Part shown: positions 44,181 to 54,260 of the stretch, one piece after another
Position numbering within the stretch: the first letter of the stretch is position 1
Layout: every line of letters starts with the position of its first letter
Source: Melanopsichium pennsylvanicum
Lineage: Eukaryota > Basidiomycota > Ustilaginomycetes > Ustilaginales
Length of the DNA: 64,000 nt
NCBI GenBank assembly: GCA_900208305.1
Contig: OAPG01000005.1
Coordinates: forward strand, 62,001 to 126,000
Direction of reading: 5' to 3'
Program-made: the position numbers and the translations under genes
Notes under the pieces: model-generated
Told to the model about the DNA's origin: nothing
The model's input: the letters and a program-made list of their open reading frames with translations, nothing else
The model's database searches: none

Positions 44181-45686
44181 TCAACCAGAGACGTCGGTGG
44201 TGATGGTCTTGATAATCTGGTATTCGGTCATACCGTGAATGGAGCCCTCTTTGCCGTATCCACTCTGCTTGATACCTCCGAAAGGACTTTCGCAAGCGCT
44301 GAGCATGCCAGTGTTGATACCGATCATTCCTGTTTCGATGCCATTCGCCATTCTTGCTGCGATTCTCAAGTCATTTGTGTAGACGTATGCGCCCAAACCC
44401 ACCTCGCTGTCGTTTGCGATTTCGAGTGCTTCTTGTTCGGTGGTAAACTTTCGAATCGCAGCTACAGGACCAAAAGTTTCTTCGGAACAAATGTCCATAT
44501 CGTCCTTTAGTCCGGTCAGCACTGTGGGTGGGTAGAAATAACCACCTTCACTTGGGAGGGAGCAAGGTGGCTCGGGACCGTAGGATAAAGTGGCACCTTT
44601 GGAAAGCGCATCTTTGACGTGTGCTCTGCATTTCTCTACCGCACGATCGGTGATGAGAGGACCAAGTTTGACTTGAGCATCTTCTCCATCGCCCTGTTTG
44701 TAGGTCTTAATTTCTTCAATCAGAGCAGAAAGGAACCGATCGTGGATTTCGGATTGGACGAGGATTCGATTGGCGGCGACGCAGGTTTGACCGCTGGTTC
44801 TAAGTTTAGCAAGTAGAACTCCGTTGATGGCCTTGTCTAGGTCTGCATCGTTCATTACGATAACGGGTGAGTTGCCACCGAGTTCCATAGAGAGCTTCTT
44901 TAGTGTAGCTGCGCTTTGTGCTGCAATGAGCCTACCCACTCTAGTCGATCCAGTCAGGGAAACTTTGCGGATGTGCTTATGCTCGCAAATCGCTTTGCCC
45001 ACTTCAGCGACATTGTCCAGTGTTGTGACAACGTTGACACATCCATCTGGATAGCCCGCTCTTTTGACCAGCTCGGCAAATGCAAGCGTACTCAACGGAG
45101 TCTCCCCGGCTGGCTTGACTACACACGTACATCCAGCAGCCAAAGCTGGACCGATTTTCCTCGTCGCCATAGCAAGAGGTAAATTCCAGGGGAGTAGACA
45201 AGCCACTACACCGATCGGCTGTCTAATCGTGTGCACTCGCATATTCGGATTGGCGGCAGCAATGGTTTCGCCCTGCGCACCGATTTCGGCCATGTTGGCA
45301 AACCAACCCAAGAAAGAGGCAGCATACTTGACTTCGGCTTCAGCTTCGGCGCGAGTCTTGCCATTCTCACGCACGATCAAGGTGGCGAGATCATCAATAT
45401 GAGCCAAGGTGAGGTCGTTGAGCTTTCGCAACAGATCACTGCGTTGACGTGCGGTGGTTCTGCTGTATTCTCGGAAAGTAGAGAAGGCCGAGGCAACGGC
45501 ATCATTGACGTCGGCTGCATTGCATTCAGGGATGGAGGCGACCTTCACTGATCGATTACCTGGGTAGAGCACGTCAAAAGTCTTGCCAGAGTGGGACGAG
45601 ACTCGATTGGGTCCAATGACGCACTTATCGATGAAGAGCGAAGAGTCTTTGAGACGGGATGCTTCGGTGTTAGCGTTGGATGGCAT
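44181..45686 (-). CDS. UGA2: Succinate-semialdehyde dehydrogenase
   Basis: 501 residues from the ATG at 45686. An aldehyde dehydrogenase with all catalytic landmarks: PWNLPLAMATRKIGPALAAG, GSTRVGR for NAD(P) binding, general base Glu268 in ELGGNSPV, nucleophile Cys302 in SGQTCVAANR, and EETFGPVAAI. PFGGIKQSGYGKEG near the end and overall spacing fit the SSADH (GabD/Uga2) branch, which oxidises succinate semialdehyde to succinate in the GABA shunt. There is no mitochondrial presequence, so a cytosolic enzyme is likely, as in yeast. The position two after the nucleophile is Ala. Divergent from NDUFA12. Confidence 0.9.
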   Translation of the reverse strand: MPSNANTEASRLKDSSLFIDKCVIGPNRVSSHSGKTFDVLYPGNRSVKVASIPECNAADVNDAVASAFSTFREYSRTTARQRSDLLRKLNDLTLAHIDDLATLIVRENGKTRAEAEAEVKYAASFLGWFANMAEIGAQGETIAAANPNMRVHTIRQPIGVVACLLPWNLPLAMATRKIGPALAAGCTCVVKPAGETPLSTLAFAELVKRAGYPDGCVNVVTTLDNVAEVGKAICEHKHIRKVSLTGSTRVGRLIAAQSAATLKKLSMELGGNSPVIVMNDADLDKAINGVLLAKLRTSGQTCVAANRILVQSEIHDRFLSALIEEIKTYKQGDGEDAQVKLGPLITDRAVEKCRAHVKDALSKGATLSYGPEPPCSLPSEGGYFYPPTVLTGLKDDMDICSEETFGPVAAIRKFTTEQEALEIANDSEVGLGAYVYTNDLRIAARMANGIETGMIGINTGMLSACESPFGGIKQSGYGKEGSIHGMTEYQIIKTITTDVSG

Positions 45687-46320
45687 GTTTCTGATGTTAT
45701 TCAAGGTGAAATCACTGTAAGGCTGAAACTTGGATCAGCTCAGTAGCAAGAAGTTGGGAAGTGATGATGAGCAGAAGCGTCTGTATATTTATGTTTCTCA
45801 GCACCAAGACAGCTGTGGGATTGGCCACGACGTATTAACACCGCCCAAATCCACTCCACAGTGAGCTTATCCCCTCTTGAATGTCCGACGCTTTCGATAT
45901 GACCAACATTCCGCAGCGGCTACAATCACATTCACGATTGCTTCGGCGTCCCATCGGCGTCGTCAGATGCTACTTTTGAATAATTGGTATTTACCCCGCA
46001 GCCAAAAATAAACGTTCAACTTGCTTATCCCCACAAGACCATATTTGAACGTCTGTGCATTTCAAAATCAGCGCGAATCGTGAATTTACACATCAACGCC
46101 TTTTCACTTGCCGATTTCTATAAATTGCCTTTCCATAGAAATCGGCGATGAGGTTTTCCTTCGGAAGCGAATCAACCCAATCACGAATCCTAATCATCGC
46201 ATTTCCGCGCGTGGCTCTGCAACACTATATCCTCCTCTTTGTCTCATACTAAATCATTCGCATTCTCACCAACATCAAGATTCAACTGGGCGCTAAAGTA
46301 AGGGACAAGTGAAGGCCAAT
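45687..46320. promoter_or_regulatory. Bidirectional promoter region SSADH/NDUFA12
   Basis: A 634-bp gap between divergent genes. It includes an AATCGTGAATTTACA stretch at 46076-46090 and a short inverted pair, CGATTTCTA and TAGAAATCG, around 46110-46146. No ORF supported. Confidence 0.5.
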
Positions 46321-47278
46321 ATGTCGCTCGCACGTACGATCAATTACATTCGCAAGGAGGGTATCAAGAAGTTCTGGAGAGATCTCAACTACATTGGTGA
46401 TGCCAAGTCGGGTCGTCTTGTAGGAATTGACAGGTAAGCATCTCAACACTCCCTTCTCCCATTTCCAGCCTTTCGGAAACGAGACCATCAGCATGGGCAA
46501 ATCTCATACGTACAAGCCTCAACATCAACAGCATCAGCATCATCGTTTGGGCATCTTCAATAAGCTTCGGCTATATATGTTTTCTATCAATCTTTCGTTA
46601 CTCTGCTGCGCTTTTGATTGAATACTGTTCTAGGATAATGCCGACAAGCTATTAACCCACACCTCTATCGCATCTCTCTACTCAATCACGTACGCATTAC
46701 CTTTTTCTGCGAGGAACTCACATGGTTCAGGAACGGCAACAAATATTACGAAAACCACAACGAATTCAACCTTCGTCATCGTTGGGTAGATTACGCTGCA
46801 GACAACGAATTCAACGCATCCCAGGTGGATCCACTTTGGCATTCGTGGCTGCACCACATTCGTCAATTGCCACCTCACGAGGATCCAGGTATTCAGAAAA
46901 TGACTCAATCTTGGATGACCACTCCAAGGGAAAACATCACCGGTACCAGAGGTGGCTTCAAGACCTACAACACCACAAAGCCCAAAATCGTTAGTACAAC
47001 AATATGTCACATCACCACTGCCACAACCACCACATTTGATACAAATCTCGATTGTTCGGGTGTGCATTTCAATTCTTCAAACCCAACCCAAGTCACTCTC
47101 TCGCGAGAGGTCGGTCATGGTCTGGGTTTGGAAACTGAAGTGAAGCGAAGCTGGTGCGAGAGCCGAGTGCTGATCAAAGTATCTTTTTACTTTCTGTGTT
47201 TGATGCATTCATGTTTGTGCAATATTTCGAAACCAAAAACAGTCGGCGTGGGAACCAAAGATCGCTCAGCGAGGGTAA
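46321..47278 (+). CDS. Complex I accessory subunit NDUFA12 (B17.2), three exons
   Basis: Exons 46321-46433, 46731-46989 and 47243-47278 with introns of 297 and 253 nt give 135 residues. The joined protein reads SGRLVGIDR-NGNKYYEN across the first junction and KPKI-SAWEPKIAQRG at the end. NKYYEN, RHRWVDYA, PLWHSWLHH and TGTRGGFKTYNTTKPK are the signature of the B17.2/NDUFA12 family, a matrix-arm subunit of NADH:ubiquinone oxidoreductase in the inner mitochondrial membrane. The tail SAWEP matches the usual xxWxPP end. Both introns are long for this window and rich in T/C. Its presence shows the organism keeps complex I. Confidence 0.92.
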
Positions 47279-47542
47279 GAAAACCTTGTCAGAATTCATA
47301 TATCCTAATCCCGCACTCACCTTGGCAATATAATATACTTCCCTTCTGACTTTTACACCGATATCAGTCTGCTTTTTCTTTGTGCCCTGACTCTCGTCGC
47401 AACTCTGCTGCATCCATTTTTGCAATCGATAGGCTCTCGTGATCTTTCATCCTGTGAAGAGCGTTGACTAGCCAAAGTCAAGAGCGTCTGTATCTATCAA
47501 AGCAGCCCCAATCCAAGAGTTTCGGAGCAGCATGTGAACCCA

Positions 47543-47852
<310 letters not shown>

Positions 47853-48042
47853 TCTTACGAGAAATTTCCCCCCTTCCCTACTCCCGCAAACCTTGTCCAC
47901 TTTCCTCCCTCTATCACACCGTTCTGAGCGCCGCGTCTGTTTTACTTGCAACATGAACTTTGTCAACAACCGGCCCAATCAAAACTTCAAGATTTTAACA
48001 CAACACACGCCGAAAAGAAGCCGATAGGCAAGAGCATGATGG

Positions 48043-48048
48043 CATATA

Positions 48049-48080
<32 letters not shown>

Positions 48081-48081
48081 A
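48043..48081. repeat. TA dinucleotide microsatellite
   Basis: About 18 TA units with one early AATT interruption, between the hexamer array and the end of DSN1. Confidence 0.9.
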
Positions 48082-48130
48082 CACTCAATACAAAGTTTAT
48101 GGAGGGGGGGAAAGAAAGGCAAGTGCAAAA

Positions 48131-50053
48131 CTACATGCGAGCCAAAGCTCTAAGCAAGTCGGTGGGATCGCTCTCATCCGGTTCGACATCGACCAAACTC
48201 TTGCTGACATCAACAATGCTCTGATCGACCGCACTGGTCTGATTTTCGTCCGTCTTGAGCTGAGTGATAGAGCGTGATTCACGTACGCCGCTGAGCAACA
48301 CTTCAAGCCGCTCACTGCTACCATGTCCGCCATTGTTGTTCTTATTGTTGTTCATCTTGCGACGACGACCGCCCTTAGCGGTACTGGATGAAGGACCGGC
48401 GAGAGCGCTCGAAGAAGAAGTGCGATCGCGTAATGCTTGGGCAGCGTGTGCAGATACTGTGCGGATATATCGGCTTGCAAGCGATTCCAGTTGTGCAAAC
48501 TGATGAGAACGCGACCGTAGCAGGTCAACATTGAACTCGATATCGTTCCAACGTGGATCGTGCTCGGTGCCCTTGAGCTCAGAATCGTCTTCTTGCTTGG
48601 CGTTGGCTGCTTTCGATGTGCGGCTCTTGCGTGGCTTGGCCTTGGGAACCCCATCTGTACTGGAGCCTTGGAGTCGTTCGACCCAATCCATAGCTGCTTC
48701 GGCATCCCGCAATTGTTGCAGACCTGCTTCATCCAAGTCCTGGCGATCCCAGGCTATTACATCTCCGGATCCAGCCGCACTGTCCTCTCGAAGCAGAGCC
48801 TCTAGTCTGGCGGTTTCCGCTTCGTAATCTTCTAGTCTAGTGAGCTCCTTGCTCCATGCCTGAGACTCGTTGCGCATTGCTTCGACAACAGCTGAGAGTT
48901 GGGCTGCAGCTTTGCGATTCGACTCGTTCCGCGGATGCAGTTGCAACGTCTTGCTGTCTGCTTCGTCTGTGCGTCCCATCCAGCTGATCCCAAAGACACC
49001 ATCGTTCAAGTCGGTCAATACCTGCTCGAGCACGGTGGCTAGTTCTGAATCTCTGGATTGAATGAGCTTCAACTCTGCCTCTGTAAATACTGGAAGCTCG
49101 GCCTCTTTCGCTTTGCCTTTGGCCTTTTTGAGAGCGTCGCGTTGTCGCGCTGGTAGCTCTACCTTGCCAATCGCGATGTCGAGTGATCGCTTGAGGATCC
49201 AGCCCACGAGATGCTTCATGCGAACCACCGGAGGAAGCTGATCACTGCAATGTCGAAACAGCTCGTGGTCTGGCACGTCTTCGTGAGGGTATGCTGCTGT
49301 TCCATCGCGCAATGAAGAGACACGCCGTTGACCTTTGAGGTTCAGACTGCTGCGCCGGGATTGCTGTTGCGCTTCGCGACCAGTGGGCCGTCGCGGTTGC
49401 TTTTCGAGCCCTGCTCGGAAAGCCTGGTTCCTCCGAATGATGGGCGTTTCTCCACCAGCTTCGTCTGGCAGTGGTTCGAACACAGTGCGACTGGATGAGG
49501 ATATTGGCGCGCCGTTGCAAGACAAGTTCGCTCGGGCAGCTGTGCTGCTGCTAGGTGCTGCTGAGGATGCAGAAGATGGTCCGTTGCGTCGAAGAGGTTC
49601 GCGACTGAAGATGAAATCGTCAGAGTCATCTGCCAGAGATTCACGAAGCCTGCGCTTGGGCTTTGATGGGTCTCCTCGCCGGCTATTTGCTTGTTCGAGT
49701 CTGCGCGCAGCCGCTTTCGCATCTTCTCTGTTCCTTCCTGACGATGTCGATGCTGCTTTGACGGGCTGGAAGGCGTCCATGGTGATGTCGAATCTGCGAG
49801 TGTCGTCGGCAGCGAATGTGTCGTCGAGCAGATCCTCGAGACGACGCTCATGCCTGTCCACCTTTTTGTTGGATGCATTGCGCGCAGCCACTGTCGGGAT
49901 AACTCCGGACGATGCAGCCGAGGATCGGGTGGAAGACGATGCGGACGAAGAGGAAGCAGTCTTTCTTTTGGACGAGCTGGACGGGGGCGGGTCAGCGGTT
50001 TGTGTGGAAGCGACTGCGCTGAGCCGTGTGGATCTACGAGATGGGGCAGGCAT
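48131..50053 (-). CDS. DSN1: Kinetochore protein Dsn1/Mis13 (Mis12 complex)
   Basis: Single exon, 640 residues. Residues 1-250 are disordered, rich in Ser/Arg/Pro, and contain RRSSLNLKGQRRVSSL, a plausible Aurora B target as in other Dsn1 proteins. The conserved domain starts near 255 with HEDVPDHELFRHCSDQLPP and RMKHLVGWILKRSL, continues through FTEAELKLIQSRDSELATVL and FGISWMGR, then a coiled coil (about 400-450). The C-terminal part (about 530-640) contains NVDLLRSRSHQFAQLESLA, probably the segment that packs with Mis12/Nsl1 and reaches the Spc24/25 end. Dsn1 links centromeric chromatin to the Ndc80 complex. Confidence 0.88.
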   Translation of the reverse strand: MPAPSRRSTRLSAVASTQTADPPPSSSSKRKTASSSSASSSTRSSAASSGVIPTVAARNASNKKVDRHERRLEDLLDDTFAADDTRRFDITMDAFQPVKAASTSSGRNREDAKAAARRLEQANSRRGDPSKPKRRLRESLADDSDDFIFSREPLRRNGPSSASSAAPSSSTAARANLSCNGAPISSSSRTVFEPLPDEAGGETPIIRRNQAFRAGLEKQPRRPTGREAQQQSRRSSLNLKGQRRVSSLRDGTAAYPHEDVPDHELFRHCSDQLPPVVRMKHLVGWILKRSLDIAIGKVELPARQRDALKKAKGKAKEAELPVFTEAELKLIQSRDSELATVLEQVLTDLNDGVFGISWMGRTDEADSKTLQLHPRNESNRKAAAQLSAVVEAMRNESQAWSKELTRLEDYEAETARLEALLREDSAAGSGDVIAWDRQDLDEAGLQQLRDAEAAMDWVERLQGSSTDGVPKAKPRKSRTSKAANAKQEDDSELKGTEHDPRWNDIEFNVDLLRSRSHQFAQLESLASRYIRTVSAHAAQALRDRTSSSSALAGPSSSTAKGGRRRKMNNNKNNNGGHGSSERLEVLLSGVRESRSITQLKTDENQTSAVDQSIVDVSKSLVDVEPDESDPTDLLRALARM

Positions 50054-51812
50054 GCTGCTTCAGGTGAGAGCGCGTAGTAATATCGTGATGGCGAGGGAAG
50101 TAATCGTAGTGCGCGGCATCTGTGACTGCGGTCAATCAATCGAGATTCGATCCGTGATGGTGCAGCCCTGCAGTAGATCCGCACAATGGATGCTGTCTGG
50201 AGTACGGATGTGAAGCAAACGCAGAGATGATCCACGGTTCAGACGGCGTGTTGACACCACAGTCACCTAACCGGAATGGTCGGGGTAGCCGAGTGAGCGG
50301 GATTGTGATCAGAGAATGAGAGTCGGAGGATGCCGATAGCACCTCTTAGCAAGAGATGAGATCTCTGCCGAAACCGCCTTCGGTGATGCCGATGATGGTG
50401 ATGGTGATGATGATATGATGCTGCTGATGTGCGGCGCAGCGGGATGGTGATGTCAACGAGATAAGAAGGCGTTGCAGTTCGACAAGAGCGTATCCGTCGC
50501 GTGATTCTCAAGCACCGGGTTGCCGAAGCGTGTATTTTTGAGAGAAAGCGTGTTTTGGCAGCGACATCAAAATATAATTGCAAGCTGCATCCTAATCCCA
50601 GCCCTTTTCGAGGCTGGCAGACGCGTCTCCAAGTTCTGTGGTGAGTTTAAAAACTTACTTTTGTTAGCTTTACAGAGCTCACAGATTTGACAGGGAAAAA
50701 AACCCCCAACGGACGCTCCAACGCAATCGACTTCCATCATGAACCCCTTGGCAGTGCCAGTGAACACACCTCATGGAACGCCGAAATTGTGAACAGGCGA
50801 GGCTCACTACGGTTGTTGTGAGCGAGCTGTCAAGCATCGCCAGGGTTACGTTGCTTTGAGGCCACTGCTCCCCCCCACACTCACGAAAGGATGCTGGCTG
50901 ACAGAGTGGGCAATCGCATGAGCAGATACTGTATGCATGCTCCATTCGGCAACAACCGACGATGAGAGGAAGAGAGGGAGAGAGAGAGAAGATAGGTGTG
51001 ATCATGTTTGCGCTCAAATTAGCAAAGTTGATACCCCTCTCTTACGCCCCTGACGATCCTCCGCTCACTCATTCACTTGGCTCTGTGGTGGTGCTGCGTG
51101 GATGTCCCCCCACTTGGCTCCGCGTGGAGTAGATTTGGAGTAAGTAAAGTTTGGTTTAAAAACAGCATTTCTTTTTTTTTTAATGGATTTTGCACATTTT
51201 TGGCCGACAGTCCAGTGCTTCGTCCAGCAGGCACAATACAGCTCTGCACAACAAACAGCACGTCTTTGTCTCAGGTCGCAGTGACCAGCCAGACGCCGGG
51301 GCCGGACCTCGTTCTTGGTGTCGCTCCACGCCTCGGCCATCACACTGCCAGTCTTGTCCTACGCAATTTATATCTTCTATTCTTCTCCTTCAACCCTATC
51401 CCATTCAGCCTCTACCCTCTCTTCTCGAGCAATTTGGCGCACACGCACATCTCTCTTTCGTTGGCACACAGCGTTTGTCCAGAACACGTTTACAGCTTTT
51501 GCCAACCATTGCGCTGAGGGGCTCCAGTGGATGTGGCGGTACACTGTAGTCGAGGACAAGCATCTTCATCTTGCGTCCAGCATCGATTCGCACCATCATT
51601 GCAGCACCGCACACCTTGCAGAAGCCCGTCAGATAGACTCGCCCCTAAAATCCGCCAACCCGTCAAGCCTTTTTGCGCAACCCTCTGCATGCGTGTGATC
51701 GCCTGAATTTGGCAGCACCTTCGTATTACCTCTCCGCCAACTTCCGCCCAGCAGCTCATGACCCGAGACAGCTCCTAGACAATCCTTCAAAAGTGCTGCA
51801 TCATAGTCAGCC
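50054..51812. other. 1.8-kb gene-free interval between divergent genes
   Basis: Separates DSN1 (-) from the 587-residue orphan (+). It has a GATGATGGT repeat near 50385-50415, GA tract near 50970-50990 and a pyrimidine-rich right third. Overlapping short frames only. Confidence 0.55.
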
Positions 51813-53688
51813 ATGACCAAAACCGCCACTCGATTCGCGTCTACCGCAGATGCACCCGGCCGCCTTGCCCGTGGACAGGATACGTCCGAGTGTTTAGAGG
51901 TCTCTTTCGCTTCATCATTGACCGAGGATCAGGATGCCGACTTCCCTGCACCTCTTCTTTCCGAAGCCTCTTCTGCCAACAACGCAACGCTTTCCATCAA
52001 TGGGGCGAATGGTACAGCCTCATACCGGACAGAGCCTGGCCAAAGTATTGGCTCCCCATCACGGTCCATCAAGCCGGTCAACTCCCTCACCAGTGCTTAT
52101 AAAGGCAAGCAGACCAACAATGGTTATAACACCAACCTTGAGCATCACAAATCCGGCTCACTCAGTACTATAGACGAAACTTCGGCTCCGAACGCCTCCT
52201 CTTACGCAGATCAGGATTCGTACCGATCATCGGCCAACGGCTATATGCAGGATGATGGCAGTCATCGCCATCGAGAGCACGTCCGCCTCAGCTCGCCCAA
52301 CCCTGACGATGCTCCCTACTCGCCCACAACTTATCCACCCACCAGCGAAGAGGATTCTGAAGCGAAACGAGTGCAGCAAAACCTGGAACGATGGGCTGCT
52401 GAAGAGCGACAACGGCGGAAGGCACAAAGATCTTCAAAAATCTTGACCAAGCGCAACTCAACCATCACCAACGGAGGAAGTCTTGCGCATCGCCTCTCGA
52501 TGTTGCGCCCAGGCGGATCCAGTTCGAACGGCAACAATCTTGGTGCGGGCCCGTCGTCTGAGAGATTGGCCGATGGGCCGGGCCTAAGCCCCAGCCTGCC
52601 TCACAACGCTCACCTCGGAGAACGAGATCATGATCTGGCAGCGCGTCGAGGTTCTGCTTCTTCATCGGGAGGTGGCGCTCGAGGGCTTCATCGCACCTCA
52701 AGCACCTCCTCCTTCGACAGTGCCCAGTCGCTCGGCTCCATGGTCTCAGACGACCATCGCCCCAATAGGAAGCTTCCTCCTATCGGCTCACGTGTGACAT
52801 CTGCGTGTCACGACAGAGTTGCAAGTGGAGGCAGTAGCGGTTCATCAAAAGGTCTCGGACACGTGACTAATGGCAATGCGCGTGATCCCTTCCGTGATCC
52901 CTCCGAAAGCAAGGCGTCTCTCGGATTGTCGCGCAAACGGTCCTCGCTGAGACCAACGCCCACAGCAGCCCGACCCATCGTCACAGTAGGTCGTGCATCG
53001 AGCATTCAAAGAAGGGCATTGGAATCAAGCTACAACTCGAAAGGCAAAGGAAAAGGGCGCTCTATGCCCACAATTGTCGCCACGGACACAGAGGCAGAAG
53101 CGGAAGAAGAGGCAGAGGAGATGATCTCACGGCGTGCTGGCCAGGCCGAGGATCCGTTTGCATCGAGCGAAGATCGCCTACGAAGCAAGGCGTCCACTAC
53201 GATCCATCAAGGAGGCTTGGACGAGGAGGTTGCAATGGAATTAGCTGGACGAAGCGAAAGGGGACCGGACGAGAATGGAGATCTTGGAGAGAGCACACTC
53301 GACACCGACGGCGGACCTCGTTCATTGCCAGCCAGAACATCAACTAGCAGCTCCAAGTTCCGCGAGCTCGGCATCACAGAAGGAGACGATTGGATCGAGA
53401 CCATGGGTCCAAGCATGGGCAAGGATCGCAGCAGGAGGATGCGCGTCGCCCAACATGCAGACTCGGGTAATGAGCGAGAAGAGGTGCGCAGACCGTGGTG
53501 GACGGAACTTCTTTGTGGATGTCATCGAGATTACGATGATGACGAACAGGTAAGCTTTCGGCAATCGCGCATTCCACTTCAGAACGCGATGGTCCGACAC
53601 GACGAGCCACTGACATGCTTTCATTTGGATTGTGTTATGACCACCCTTTCACCATCAACAGGCTGGACGGACCAATCCGATGGAATAA
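51813..53688 (+). CDS. Uncharacterised disordered protein with WWTELLCGC / GRTNPME tail
   Basis: Exon 1 is 51813-53549, the intron 53550-53661 (GTAAGC..ACAG, 112 nt), exon 2 53662-53688, giving 587 residues. Most of the chain is Ser/Gly/Asp-rich and disordered, with an Arg-rich coiled stretch at about 188-215 (RWAAEERQRRKAQR). The only conserved-looking part is the tail: Trp562-Trp563, the pair Cys568/Cys570 in LLCGC, an acidic run, then AGRTNPME. I recall a similar WW..CGC..QAGRTNP(F/L/M)E ending in other fungal proteins of unknown function, so I chose the splice that recovers it. Cys568/570 could be palmitoylated. If the intron is retained the frame runs on to 53771 with an unrelated tail. 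Confidence 0.72.
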
Positions 53689-54260
53689 CGATTTGCGCAA
53701 TTCCCACTTCGACCACCACTCGTTGCGTTTTTCATATCGCAATGCGAGCCAAATCGGTTCTGACTAGTTAGCTGTAGTCATTTCAAAGTCGCTTCAATCA
53801 AGTCTGAGGAACGCCAAATGTGACAACACAGACAGACGCGCACAAGGGCGGAGCAACGCAGATCACTTTGGAAAGGAACCAGGGCAATAACCCAGGGACG
53901 GAATAAAGCCGCAAAGCTAGAGCTAACTTACGGTGTTTTTCTCAGACGCATCGCGCGCTTCCACACAGCGTTGAAAAAAAGTGGGTTCATCTCGGCGCAC
54001 ATCAACTTTGACGCGACTTTGGGGACCTAAGCACAGATCAGCAGCGCACGCAGCAGATCCGACAAGCATCGTGCAACGGCGCAGTCACGGAAGCTCCCTT
54101 TGCTCGCGCACCCAGAGCAGCAGCATGCTGTGGCAAGTTGATTGCCGCAGTGTGATGCGAAGGATAGGCTCGCTATTATGTCATAGACAGCAGCTTGCGG
54201 TACAAAACATGCTGCCACCATCATGTCATTCCCTTTCTAGCAACCTTGCAATTCGCAGGC
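53689..54260. other. Short gene-free interval between two plus-strand genes
   Basis: 572 bp holding the 3' flank of the 587-residue gene and the upstream region of the next gene. Nothing recognisable. Confidence 0.5.
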
